The notes beneath the pieces are model-generated. The model was not told the origin of the DNA, did no database searches, and was given only the letters and a program-made list of their open reading frames with translations. This document shows positions 24,606 to 32,133 of a stretch of 64,000 bases of DNA, one piece after another; within the stretch, counting starts at the first letter, position 1; every line of letters starts with the position of its first letter. Made by a program: the position numbers and the translations under genes. This DNA comes from Streptomyces sp. NBC_01478. Its GTDB lineage: Bacteria; Actinomycetota; Actinomycetes; Streptomycetales; Streptomycetaceae. The DNA lies in assembly GCF_036227225.1 (NCBI RefSeq), contig NZ_CP109444.1, positions 3,267,501 to 3,331,500 on the forward strand, written 5' to 3'.

Positions 24606-25450
24606 CCGACAAGACGATGACCGCCGATGAGGTCGTCTCCCGGCTGGCGAGCGGCATGACCCTCGGCATCGGCGGCTGGGGCTCCCGGCGCAAGCCGATG
24701 TCGCTGGTCCGAGCGCTGTTACGGACCGACATCACCGATCTCACCCTGGTCTCGTACGGCGGCCCGGACGTCGGGATGCTGGTAGCGGCCGGCCGGGTCC
24801 GCCGACTGGTGGCCCCCTTCGTCACCCTCGACTCCATCCCGCTCGAACCGCACTACCGGGCGGCCCGCGAGCGCGGGGCGTTCGAGCTGACGGAGGTCGA
24901 CGAGGGCATGTTCATGTGGGGCCTGCGCGCCGCCGCGAACCGGCTGCCGTTCCTGCCGGTGCGCGCGGGCATCGGCTCGGACGTGATGCGGGTCAACCCC
25001 GGTCTGCGGACGGTCACTTCGCCGTACGAGGACGGGGAGACGTTCGTCGCGATGCCCGCGCTGCGACTGGACGCGGCCCTGGTGCACGTCAACCGCGCCG
25101 ACCGACTGGGCAACGGACAGTATCTGGGCCCCGACCCGTACTTCGACGACCTCTTCTGCGAGGCGGCGGACACGGCCTATGTCTCCTGCGAACGGATCGT
25201 GGACACGGCCGAGTTGACGAAGGAGGCACCACCGCAGTCCCTGCTCGTCAAGCGGCTGCACGTGACCGGGGTCGTCGAGGCGCCCGGCGGCGCCCACTTC
25301 ACGTCGTGCGCTCCCGACCACGGCAGGGACGAGGACTTCCAGCGGCTGTACGCGACGACGCCGTGGGCGGAGTTCTCCGAGCGCTTCCTGTCCGGTGACG
25401 AGGCGGACTATCGGTCGGCAGTGCGCACCTGGCAGGAGGAGCAGGGATGA
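24602..25450 (+). CDS. ipdA: CoA-transferase family I subunit, IpdA-like
   Basis: A 282-aa alpha subunit of the IpdAB hydrolase, which in Mycobacterium and Rhodococcus opens the last steroid ring (COCHEA-CoA) rather than transferring CoA. Family I features: the GIGGWGSRRKP turn near residue 20, LTLVSYGGPDVGMLVAAGRV, and the DAALVHVNRADRLGNGQYLGP motif. Start GTG 24602 overlaps echA20 and the stop overlaps the ATG of ipdB (25447-25450). Assignment rests on gene order echA20-ipdA-ipdB-ipdC, which is distinctive for the KstR2 regulon. Confidence 0.87.
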   Translation: MTDKTMTADEVVSRLASGMTLGIGGWGSRRKPMSLVRALLRTDITDLTLVSYGGPDVGMLVAAGRVRRLVAPFVTLDSIPLEPHYRAARERGAFELTEVDEGMFMWGLRAAANRLPFLPVRAGIGSDVMRVNPGLRTVTSPYEDGETFVAMPALRLDAALVHVNRADRLGNGQYLGPDPYFDDLFCEAADTAYVSCERIVDTAELTKEAPPQSLLVKRLHVTGVVEAPGGAHFTSCAPDHGRDEDFQRLYATTPWAEFSERFLSGDEADYRSAVRTWQEEQG

Positions 25451-26193
25451 CGGACGTACGGTGGACCGAGGTGTCGCGCTCCGAGTACTGCGTGATCGCC
25501 TGTGCCGAGGCCTGGCGCGGAGCCGGTGAGATCCTGGCCAGCCCGATGGGTCCGATCCCGTCCGTGGGCGCGCGGCTGGCCCGGCTCACCTTCGCGCCCG
25601 ACCTGTTGCTGACCGACGGCGAGGCGATGATCGTCCGCCCCGACGGGACGCCGGAGGGCTGGTTGCCGTACCGGCAGCATCTGGCCCTGGTGTCCGGCGG
25701 GCGGCGGCACGTGATGATGGGCGCGAGCCAGATCGACCGGTACGGCAACCAGAACATCTCGTGCGTCGGCGACTGGGCGCGGCCGAAGCGGCAGTTGCTC
25801 GGGGTACGTGGAGCGCCGATCAACACGCTGAACAATCCGACGAGTTACTGGATACCCCGGCACTCGCGGCGGGTGTTCGTGGAGAAGGTCGACATGGTGT
25901 GCGGGGTGGGGTACGACCGGGTCGCCGAGCACCCGGGGACGGCCCGTTTCCACCGCATCCCCCGGGTCGTGTCCGATCTCGGTGTGTTCGACTTCGCGAC
26001 CCCGGACCGCTCGATGCGGCTGGCCTCGCTGCATCCGGGGGTCACGGTGGAGCAGGTCAGGGAGGCGACCGGCTTCGAGCTGACGATCCCGGACGAGGTG
26101 GCGCCGACCCGTGAACCCACCCCGGAGGAGCTGCGGTTGATCCGCGAGGTCATCGACCCGGCGGACATCCGCCGCAGGGAGGTGGCCACCTGA
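25447..26193 (+). CDS. ipdB: CoA-transferase family I subunit, IpdB-like
   Basis: A 248-aa beta subunit partner of IpdA. The sequence keeps the fold of the family (YGNQNISCVGDW-type turn, VEKVDMVCGVGYDRVAEHPG, VVSDLGVFDF) but lacks the S-E-N-G-type catalytic glutamate motif of true acetoacetate/oxoacid CoA-transferases, in line with its hydrolase role. ATG 25447 overlaps the end of ipdA (ATGA) and the TGA at the 3' end shares one base with the ATG of ipdC. Alternative: another CoA-ring hydrolase of the same family. Confidence 0.85.
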   Translation: MTDVRWTEVSRSEYCVIACAEAWRGAGEILASPMGPIPSVGARLARLTFAPDLLLTDGEAMIVRPDGTPEGWLPYRQHLALVSGGRRHVMMGASQIDRYGNQNISCVGDWARPKRQLLGVRGAPINTLNNPTSYWIPRHSRRVFVEKVDMVCGVGYDRVAEHPGTARFHRIPRVVSDLGVFDFATPDRSMRLASLHPGVTVEQVREATGFELTIPDEVAPTREPTPEELRLIREVIDPADIRRREVAT

Positions 26194-27245
26194 TGGAGAC
26201 CGCGCTGACCCGGCTGGTCGGGGTCCGGCATCCGATCGTGCAGACGGGCATGGGCTGGGTGGCGGGACCGCGTCTGGTGTCGGCCACGGCGAACGCGGGC
26301 GCGCTGGGCATCCTGGCCTCCGCGACCATGGGCACCGACCGACTGCGGGAGGCGATCCGCGAGGTCAAGTCCCGTACGCGGGAGCCGTTCGGGGTGAATC
26401 TGCGCGCGGACGCGGCCGACGCCGGCGACCGGGTGCGGATCATGATCGAGGAGGGTGTGCGGGTCGCGTCCTTCGCGCTCGCGCCGTCCGCCGAGCTGAT
26501 CGCCGAGCTGAAGGAGGCGGGGGTGGTCGTGATCCCGTCGATCGGGGCGCGGCGGCACGCGGAGAAGGTCGCGGCCTGGGGGGCGGACGCGGTGATCGTG
26601 CAGGGCGGGGAGGGCGGCGGCCACACCGGGGAGGTGGCGACGACGGTGTTGTTGCCGCAGGTCGTGGACGCGGTGGACATACCGGTCGTGGCGGCCGGCG
26701 GCTTCTTCGACGGGCGGGGGCTGGTCGCCGCGCTGGCCTACGGGGCGGCGGGCGTCGCCATGGGCACCCGCTTCCTCCTCACCTCCGACTCGACGGTCCC
26801 GGACGCGGTGAAGGCGGCCTATCTGGCGGCGACGGTCAAGGACGTCACGGTCACGCGAGCGGTCGACGGCCTCCCGCACCGCATGCTCCGTACGGAACTG
26901 GTCGACGCCCTGGAGAACTCCGGCCGTACGAGAACCATGTTCCAGGCGGTACGCCGGGCGGCGGGTTTCCGCCGGCTGTCCGGCCTGACCTGGCGGCGCA
27001 TGATCCGCGACGGTCTCGCCATGAAGCACGGCAAGGACCTGACCTGGAGCCAGGTCCTGCTGGCCGCGAACACGCCGATGCTGCTCAAGGCGTCGATGGT
27101 GGACGGCCGGACGGACCTCGGGGTGATGGCGTCCGGGCAGGTCGCCGGGGTGATCGAGGACCTGCCGTCGTGTGCGGAGCTGGTGGCGCGGGTGATGAAG
27201 GAGGCCGACGAGGTGCTGTGGACGCTGGTGCGGGCCGACTCCTGA
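26193..27245 (+). CDS. ipdC: Nitronate monooxygenase-like flavoenzyme, IpdC-like
   Basis: A 350-aa TIM-barrel FMN protein of the 2-nitropropane dioxygenase family. HPIVQTGMGWVAGPRLVSATANAG opens the barrel, GGEGGGHTGE and VVAAGGFFDGRGLVAALAYGAAGVAMGTRFLLT carry the phosphate-binding turns. In steroid degraders IpdC acts in the HIP pathway as a flavin-dependent reductase of the ring-derived CoA intermediate; the true nitronate substrate role is unlikely here. Its ATG shares one base with the ipdB stop. A G-rich tract and hairpin (27251-27307) follow the stop. Confidence 0.86.
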   Translation: METALTRLVGVRHPIVQTGMGWVAGPRLVSATANAGALGILASATMGTDRLREAIREVKSRTREPFGVNLRADAADAGDRVRIMIEEGVRVASFALAPSAELIAELKEAGVVVIPSIGARRHAEKVAAWGADAVIVQGGEGGGHTGEVATTVLLPQVVDAVDIPVVAAGGFFDGRGLVAALAYGAAGVAMGTRFLLTSDSTVPDAVKAAYLAATVKDVTVTRAVDGLPHRMLRTELVDALENSGRTRTMFQAVRRAAGFRRLSGLTWRRMIRDGLAMKHGKDLTWSQVLLAANTPMLLKASMVDGRTDLGVMASGQVAGVIEDLPSCAELVARVMKEADEVLWTLVRADS

Positions 27246-27250
27246 ACTCA

Positions 27251-27307
27251 GGGGAGAGGGGCGGGGGGGCGGGGGGGGCGGGGGGCGGGGGGAGGCCCCC
27301 CGGGGGG
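27251..27307 (+). repeat. G-rich tract with a terminal hairpin between ipdC and fadA6
   Basis: From 27251 to 27295 the plus strand is almost pure G with single C or A breaks: five or more runs of at least four G. It then forms a hairpin of arms 27287-27292 and 27296-27301 (GGGGGG/CCCCCC) around AGG. The four-G runs fulfil the pattern for a G-quadruplex. It lies between convergent genes and may act as a terminator or roadblock. Low-complexity sequence of this kind is also prone to assembly error. Confidence 0.7.
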
Positions 27308-27336
27308 ACAAGCAGCCAGGACGTGGCCCGCGTCGA

Positions 27337-28494
27337 TCAGAGCCGTTCGATGATCGTCACGTTGGCCTGGCCGCCGCCCTCGCACATCGTCTGGAGGCCG
27401 AACCGGCCGCCGGTGCGCTCCAGTTCGTGCAGGAGGGTGGTCATGAGCTTGACGCCGGTCGCGCCGAGGGGGTGGCCGAGGGCTATCGCGCCGCCGTTGA
27501 CGTTGACTTTCTCCGGGTCGGCGCCGGTCTCCTTCAGCCAGGCGAGGACGACGGGCGCGAAGGCCTCGTTGATCTCCACGAGGTCGATGGCGTCGATGGA
27601 CAGGCCGGTCTTCTTCAGGGCATGCGCGGTGGCCGGGATGGGGGCCGAGAGCATGCGGATCGGGTCCTCGCCGCGGACGGAGAGATGGTGGACACGGGCG
27701 CGGGGCGTCAACCCGTGTTCCCGCACCGCCCGTTCCGAGGCGAGCAGCATCGCCGCCGCGCCGTCGGAGACCTGGGAGGAGCAGGCGGCGGTGATGGTGC
27801 CGCCGTCGACGACCGGTTTCAGGCCGGCCATCTTCTCCAGGGAGGTGTCCCGGCGCGGGCCCTCGTCGACCGCGACCGCGCCGTACGCGACCGTCTCCCG
27901 CTCGAAGCGGCCCTCGTCGATGGCGCGCAGGGCCCGCCGGTGCGAGCGGAGGGCGAACTCCTCCTGGTCCTGCCTGCTGATCCCCCACTTCGCGGCGATC
28001 ATCTCGGCTCCGGCGAACTGGTTCACCGGCTGGGTCCCGTACCGCGCGCGCCAGCCCTCGCTGCCCGCGAAGGGGCCGTCGGTGAGGCCGAGCGGTTCGG
28101 CGGCCTGGCGGGAGGCGAAGGCGATGGGGATCAGCGACATGTTCTGGACGCCCCCGGCGACGACCAGGTCCTGGGTGCCGGACAGCACGCCCTGCGCCGC
28201 GAAGTGCACGGCCTGCTGCGAGGACCCGCACTGCCGGTCCACCGTCACGCCCGGCACCTCCTCGGGCAGCCCGGCCGCCAGCCAGGCGGTCCGCGCGATG
28301 TCCCCGGCCTGCGGCCCCACCGTGTCCAGGCACCCGAAGACGACGTCCTCGACGGCGGCGGGATCGATCCCCGAGCGTTCCACCAACGCCTTCAGCACAT
28401 GCGCCCCGAGGTCGGCGGGATGCACCCCGCTCAGCCCTCCCCGGCGCCGCCCGACGGGCGTCCGTACCGCTTCGACGATGTAGGCCTCGGCCAT
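27337..28494 (-). CDS. fadA6: Thiolase (acetyl-CoA acyltransferase), FadA6-like
   Basis: A 385-aa thiolase: nucleophile C89 in TVDRQCGSS, His in LGHPLGATG near 341, Cys in MCEGGGQAN (C371), and NEAFAPV in the loop before. In the KstR2 regulon FadA6 cleaves a late ring-derived beta-ketoacyl-CoA. ATG 28494 (MAEAYIVEAVRTP) follows GGGGAG; the frame is open upstream through the TetR gene and is not coding. It is the last gene of an ipdF-kstR2-fadA6 run on the minus strand, 26 bp after the kstR2 stop. Confidence 0.9.
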   Translation of the reverse strand: MAEAYIVEAVRTPVGRRRGGLSGVHPADLGAHVLKALVERSGIDPAAVEDVVFGCLDTVGPQAGDIARTAWLAAGLPEEVPGVTVDRQCGSSQQAVHFAAQGVLSGTQDLVVAGGVQNMSLIPIAFASRQAAEPLGLTDGPFAGSEGWRARYGTQPVNQFAGAEMIAAKWGISRQDQEEFALRSHRRALRAIDEGRFERETVAYGAVAVDEGPRRDTSLEKMAGLKPVVDGGTITAACSSQVSDGAAAMLLASERAVREHGLTPRARVHHLSVRGEDPIRMLSAPIPATAHALKKTGLSIDAIDLVEINEAFAPVVLAWLKETGADPEKVNVNGGAIALGHPLGATGVKLMTTLLHELERTGGRFGLQTMCEGGGQANVTIIERL

Positions 28495-28520
28495 GTCAAC
28501 TCCCCATACTGACGCGTGAG

Positions 28521-29132
28521 TTACGTGCGTACGGCGATCCCGTCCAGCACCATCGACAGGTACTGCCGGGCGATCTCCTCCGCGCTGTGCTGGCCACCCG
28601 GCCGGTACCAGGACGCGGCGACCCACACCGTGTCGCGGACGAACCGGTAGGTGAGCCGGACGTCGAGGTCGGCGCGGAAGACCTGGGCGGCGACCCCGCG
28701 CTCCAGCGTGGACAGCCACGCCTTCTCGAACTTGCGCTGCGACTCGGCGAGGAACGCGAACCGCTCCTGCGCGACCAACTGCTTGCTCTCCTTCTGGTAG
28801 ATCGCGACGGCGGCCCGGTGCCGGTCGATCTCCCGGAACGACTCGGTGACCAGGGCCTCCAGCGTCTCGCGCGGACTCGACTCGGCGTCCAGGACGGTGT
28901 CGTAGCCGCTCCACAGCTCGTCGAGGAAGGTCCGCAGGATCTCCTCCAGCATCGATTCCTTGGAGTCGAAGTGGTAGTAGAGGCTGCCCGCGAGCATGCC
29001 CGCGTGGTCGGCGATCTTCCGTACGGTGGTGGCGTTGTACCCCTGCTCGGCGAAAACCTCGGCCGCCGTGTCGAGGAGTTCACGACGGCGGGCCGGAGCG
29101 GCGGTCACCGGGGGTTTCTTCTTGGTCGGCAC
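28521..29132 (-). CDS. kstR2: TetR-family repressor, KstR2-like
   Basis: A 203-aa TetR regulator: N-terminal helix-turn-helix LLDTAAEVFAEQGYNATTVRKIADHAGMLAGSLYYHF at about 17-55 (broken here only as a description of its span), then a helical ligand-binding domain. KstR2 represses HIP-degradation genes and is released by HIP-CoA. The GTG 29132 start (MPTKKKPPVTAA) has a weak upstream site. It sits between ipdF and fadA6 on the same strand, so it is autoregulated through the operator at 29974. Two near-identical operator copies in the cluster support the assignment. Confidence 0.85.
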   Translation of the reverse strand: MPTKKKPPVTAAPARRRELLDTAAEVFAEQGYNATTVRKIADHAGMLAGSLYYHFDSKESMLEEILRTFLDELWSGYDTVLDAESSPRETLEALVTESFREIDRHRAAVAIYQKESKQLVAQERFAFLAESQRKFEKAWLSTLERGVAAQVFRADLDVRLTYRFVRDTVWVAASWYRPGGQHSAEEIARQYLSMVLDGIAVRT

Positions 29133-29171
29133 GGGACCATTGTCGTGCCCCTCGCGCGACCTCTTGCTCCG

Positions 29172-29960
29172 CTACGCATGCTGGCTGCTCACCGAGACGA
29201 CCTCGCCCGTCATGTACGAGGAGTAGTCCGAGGCCAGGAACACGATCACGTTGGCCACCTCCCAGGGCTCGGCGTACCGCCCGAAGGCCTCGCGCGCGGT
29301 GAGGTCCGCCAGCAGTTCGGGCGTCGTCACCTTCACGAGGTGCGGGTGCATGGCGAGGCTCGGCGAGACCGCGTTGACCCGCACCCCGTACGCGGCGGCC
29401 TCGATCGCCGCGCAGCGGGTCAGCGCCATCACGCCCGCCTTGGCCGCCGCATAGTGCGCCTGTCCGGCCTGGGCGCGCCAGCCGACGACGGAGGCGTTGT
29501 TGACGATCACCCCGCCGCCGGTCCCGCGCATCGCGCGCAGGGCGGCCCGGGTGCAGCGGAAGGTGCCGTTCAAGGTCACGTCCAGCACCTTCGACCACTG
29601 CGTGTCGGTCATCTCGACGAGGTCCGAAGTGCCGCCCAGGCCCGCGTTGTTGACGACGACGTCCAGTTGTCCGTGCGCGGCGACGGCCGCGTCGAACAGG
29701 GCCTGCACCTGCGCCTCGTCGGTGACGTCGCAGGGCAGCGCGGCGACCGCGTCCGCGCCGAACTCCCCGGCCAGCTCGGCCTCGTACTCCTTCAGCCGCC
29801 GCGCGTGCGCGTCGCTGATGAACACGCGCGCGCCCTCCTGGAGGAAGCGGCGCGCGGTGGCCCCGCCGATGCCCGCGCCGGCGGCGGCGGTGACGACGGC
29901 GGTACGCCCCTTCAGCAGCCCGTGCCCGGGGACGTATGCCGGACTCTCGACGCCTGTCAT
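29172..29960 (-). CDS. ipdF: Short-chain dehydrogenase, IpdF-like
   Basis: A 262-aa classical SDR: VVTAAAGAGIGGATARRFLQ, NNAGLGG, catalytic Ser near NNASVVG, and YAAAK. In Mycobacterium IpdF acts on the HIP-CoA ring ketone/alcohol. It is the first minus-strand gene from the divergent promoter shared with the acyl-CoA dehydrogenase at 30023, and is followed by kstR2 after 39 bp. An Ala replaces Gly at the start of the N-terminal motif (TAAAGAGIG), which is tolerated in the family. Confidence 0.85.
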   Translation of the reverse strand: MTGVESPAYVPGHGLLKGRTAVVTAAAGAGIGGATARRFLQEGARVFISDAHARRLKEYEAELAGEFGADAVAALPCDVTDEAQVQALFDAAVAAHGQLDVVVNNAGLGGTSDLVEMTDTQWSKVLDVTLNGTFRCTRAALRAMRGTGGGVIVNNASVVGWRAQAGQAHYAAAKAGVMALTRCAAIEAAAYGVRVNAVSPSLAMHPHLVKVTTPELLADLTAREAFGRYAEPWEVANVIVFLASDYSSYMTGEVVSVSSQHA

Positions 29961-29973
29961 ACGCTCACGCTAA

Positions 29974-29993
29974 CCTACCAAACACTTGTTAGG
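29974..29993. promoter_or_regulatory. KstR2-like operator between ipdF and the fadE operon
   Basis: CCTACCAAACACTTGTTAGG, whose complement CCTAACAAGTGTTTGGTAGG differs in only two positions from the 19-bp site at 23776-23794. It lies in the 62-bp divergent promoter of ipdF and fadE30. Probable target of the KstR2 homologue at 28521-29132. Confidence 0.77.
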
Positions 29994-30022
29994 GAAGGAT
30001 TCCCGGGGAGGAACCGCCGCCG

Positions 30023-31162
30023 ATGGACCTCGACTTCACGCCCGGCCAGGAGGCCTTCCGCGCCGAGGCCCGCGCCTGGCTGCGCGCGCATGTGCCGGCC
30101 TCCCCGCTCCCCTCCCTGGAGACCGAGGAGGGCTTCGCCGCGCACCGCGTCTGGGAAGCCCAACTGGCCGCGGACCGTTGGTCGGTGGTGTCCTGGCCCG
30201 AGGAGTACGGCGGCCGGGGCGTGGACCTCGTGCGGTGGCTGGTGTTCGAGGAGGAGTACTACGCGGCGGGCGCGCCGGGCCGGGTCGGTCAGAACGGCAT
30301 CAACCTGCTCGCCCCGACCCTCTTCGACCACGGCACGCGGGAGCAACGCGCGCGTGTGCTGCCGGAGATGGCGACCGGTGAGGTGGTGTGGGCGCAGGCG
30401 TGGTCGGAGCCGGAGGCGGGTTCGGACCTGGCCTCGCTCACCTCGCGGGCGGTGCGCACGGACGGGGGCTGGCTGCTGAGCGGGCAGAAGACGTGGTCGT
30501 CGCGTGCGGCCTTCGCGGACCGCGCGTTCGGCCTGTTCCGCAGCGAGCCGGACACCCCCAGGCCCCAACAGGGCCTGACCTACCTGATGTTCGACCTGCG
30601 CGCGCCCGGTGTCACGGTGCGCCCGATCGGCCGCCTCGACGGCAGGCCGGCCTTCGCGGAGCTCTTCCTGGACGAGGTCTTCGTCCCCGACGAGGACGTG
30701 ATCGGCGAGCCGGGCCAGGGCTGGCGGGTCGCCATGTCGACGGCGGGCAACGAACGCGGGCTCACCCTCCGCTCCCCCGGCCGCTTCCTCGCCGCCGCCG
30801 ACCGTCTGCTCAACCTCTGGCGGGAGCAGGGCAGTTCGGAAGCGCTGCGCGACCGGGTGGCCGACGCCGTGATCGGTGCCCGCGCCTACCAGCTCTTCAC
30901 CTACGCCAACGCCTCCCGCTTCCTCGACGGCGAGTCCATCGGCCCGGAGTCCAGCCTGAACAAGGTGTTCTGGTCCGAGTACGACATCGCCCTGCACGAG
31001 ACGGCCCTCGAACTGCTGGGTGAGGATGGCGAGTTGGCGGACACCGACTGGGCCGAGGGCTACGTCTTCTCCCTCGCGGGCCCCATCTACGCCGGAACGA
31101 ACGAGATCCAGCGCGACATCATCGCCGAGCGCCTGCTCGGCCTGCCGAAGGGACGCCGTTGA
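30023..31162 (+). CDS. fadE30: Acyl-CoA dehydrogenase, FadE30-like
   Basis: A 379-aa FAD enzyme of the acyl-CoA dehydrogenase family. Helical N-terminal domain to ~120 (DLDFTPGQEAFRAEARAWL), beta domain with WAQAWSEPEAGSDLASL near 132, and C-terminal helices ending in YAGTNEIQRDIIAERLLGLPK. FadE30 oxidises HIP-CoA. It may act as a heteromer with the shorter protein encoded directly downstream, since the two genes overlap by one base (TGATG). GGGGAGG lies 12-18 nt before ATG 30023. Driven from the KstR2-like operator at 29974. Confidence 0.85.
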   Translation: MDLDFTPGQEAFRAEARAWLRAHVPASPLPSLETEEGFAAHRVWEAQLAADRWSVVSWPEEYGGRGVDLVRWLVFEEEYYAAGAPGRVGQNGINLLAPTLFDHGTREQRARVLPEMATGEVVWAQAWSEPEAGSDLASLTSRAVRTDGGWLLSGQKTWSSRAAFADRAFGLFRSEPDTPRPQQGLTYLMFDLRAPGVTVRPIGRLDGRPAFAELFLDEVFVPDEDVIGEPGQGWRVAMSTAGNERGLTLRSPGRFLAAADRLLNLWREQGSSEALRDRVADAVIGARAYQLFTYANASRFLDGESIGPESSLNKVFWSEYDIALHETALELLGEDGELADTDWAEGYVFSLAGPIYAGTNEIQRDIIAERLLGLPKGRR

Positions 31163-32133
31163 TGCGCTTCCTCCTCGACCCCGAACAGCGGGCGTTCGCC
31201 GACTCGTTGAACGCGATGCTGACGGCCGCGGACACTCCGTCGGCCGTACGGTCCTGGAGCCGCGGCGAGCATGCGAGGGGGCGCGCGCTGTGGCGCCGTG
31301 TCGCGGGGGCGGGGGTGTTCGCGCTGGCGGTGCCGGAGGCGTACGAGGGGCTGGGGCTCCGGCCGATCGAACTCGCGGTGGCGTTCGTGGAGTTGGGGCG
31401 GCACGCGGTTCCGGGACCGTTGGTGGAGACGGTCGCGGCGGCGGCGCTGCTGACCGAACCCGGGCTCGCCAAGCGCCTGTTGCCCGCGCTGGCGTCGGGC
31501 GAGGCACTGGCCACGGCGGCGCCCGCGGGGTCGTACGCGCTGGACGGTGACGTGGCGACGACCCGTCTGAGCTGGGACGGCGACGGGCTGCGTCTGGCTC
31601 CCGGGCCCGACGGACCGGTACGCGCGTCCCTCGACCCGGCCCGTCGTCTCACCCGCCTCCTCCCCGGTGGTGAACTCCTCACCGCGGAACCGCCGTTGGC
31701 GCACGCCCTCACCTGGGCCCGGCTCGCCACCGCCGCGCAGGCTCTCGGTGTCGGGCTCGCGTTGCTCGACAGAACGGTGGAGTACGTCGGGCAGCGCACC
31801 CAGTTCGGGGTGCCCATCGGCTCGTTCCAGGCGGTCAAGCATCAACTGGCCGATGCGAAGATCGCGTTGGAGTTCGCGCGTCCTCTGGTCCTCGGCGCCG
31901 CGCTCACCATGACGGAGGCGGACGTGGCCGCCGCGAAGGTCACGGCGTGCGAGGCGGCGTACCGGACCGCCCGGACGGCGCTGCAACTGCACGGGGCGAT
32001 CGGCTACACCGCCGAGTACGACCTGTCGCTGTGGCTGACCAAGGCCCGTGCCCTGCGCGGGACTTGGGGCGGCCCGGGTGAGTGCCGGGCCGCCGTGCTC
32101 GACGGGCTCAGTGGTGGTGCTCGCCGCTCGTGA
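31162..32133 (+). CDS. Acyl-CoA dehydrogenase-like subunit (FadE31/FadE33 type)
   Basis: A 323-aa short acyl-CoA dehydrogenase. The middle beta domain is shrunken, as in the non-catalytic or half-site partner subunits of the alpha2beta2 enzymes of steroid degradation (FadE26-FadE27, FadE31-32-33 style). The C-terminal domain has RTQFGVPIGSFQAVKHQLADAKI and LHGAIGYTAEYDLSLWLTKARAL. ATG 31162 is used; an in-frame TTG three bases earlier is less likely. Pairing with FadE30 is inferred from the coupled gene arrangement. It overlaps the 3' end of the convergent cytochrome b gene by 26 bp. Confidence 0.8.
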   Translation: MRFLLDPEQRAFADSLNAMLTAADTPSAVRSWSRGEHARGRALWRRVAGAGVFALAVPEAYEGLGLRPIELAVAFVELGRHAVPGPLVETVAAAALLTEPGLAKRLLPALASGEALATAAPAGSYALDGDVATTRLSWDGDGLRLAPGPDGPVRASLDPARRLTRLLPGGELLTAEPPLAHALTWARLATAAQALGVGLALLDRTVEYVGQRTQFGVPIGSFQAVKHQLADAKIALEFARPLVLGAALTMTEADVAAAKVTACEAAYRTARTALQLHGAIGYTAEYDLSLWLTKARALRGTWGGPGECRAAVLDGLSGGARRS

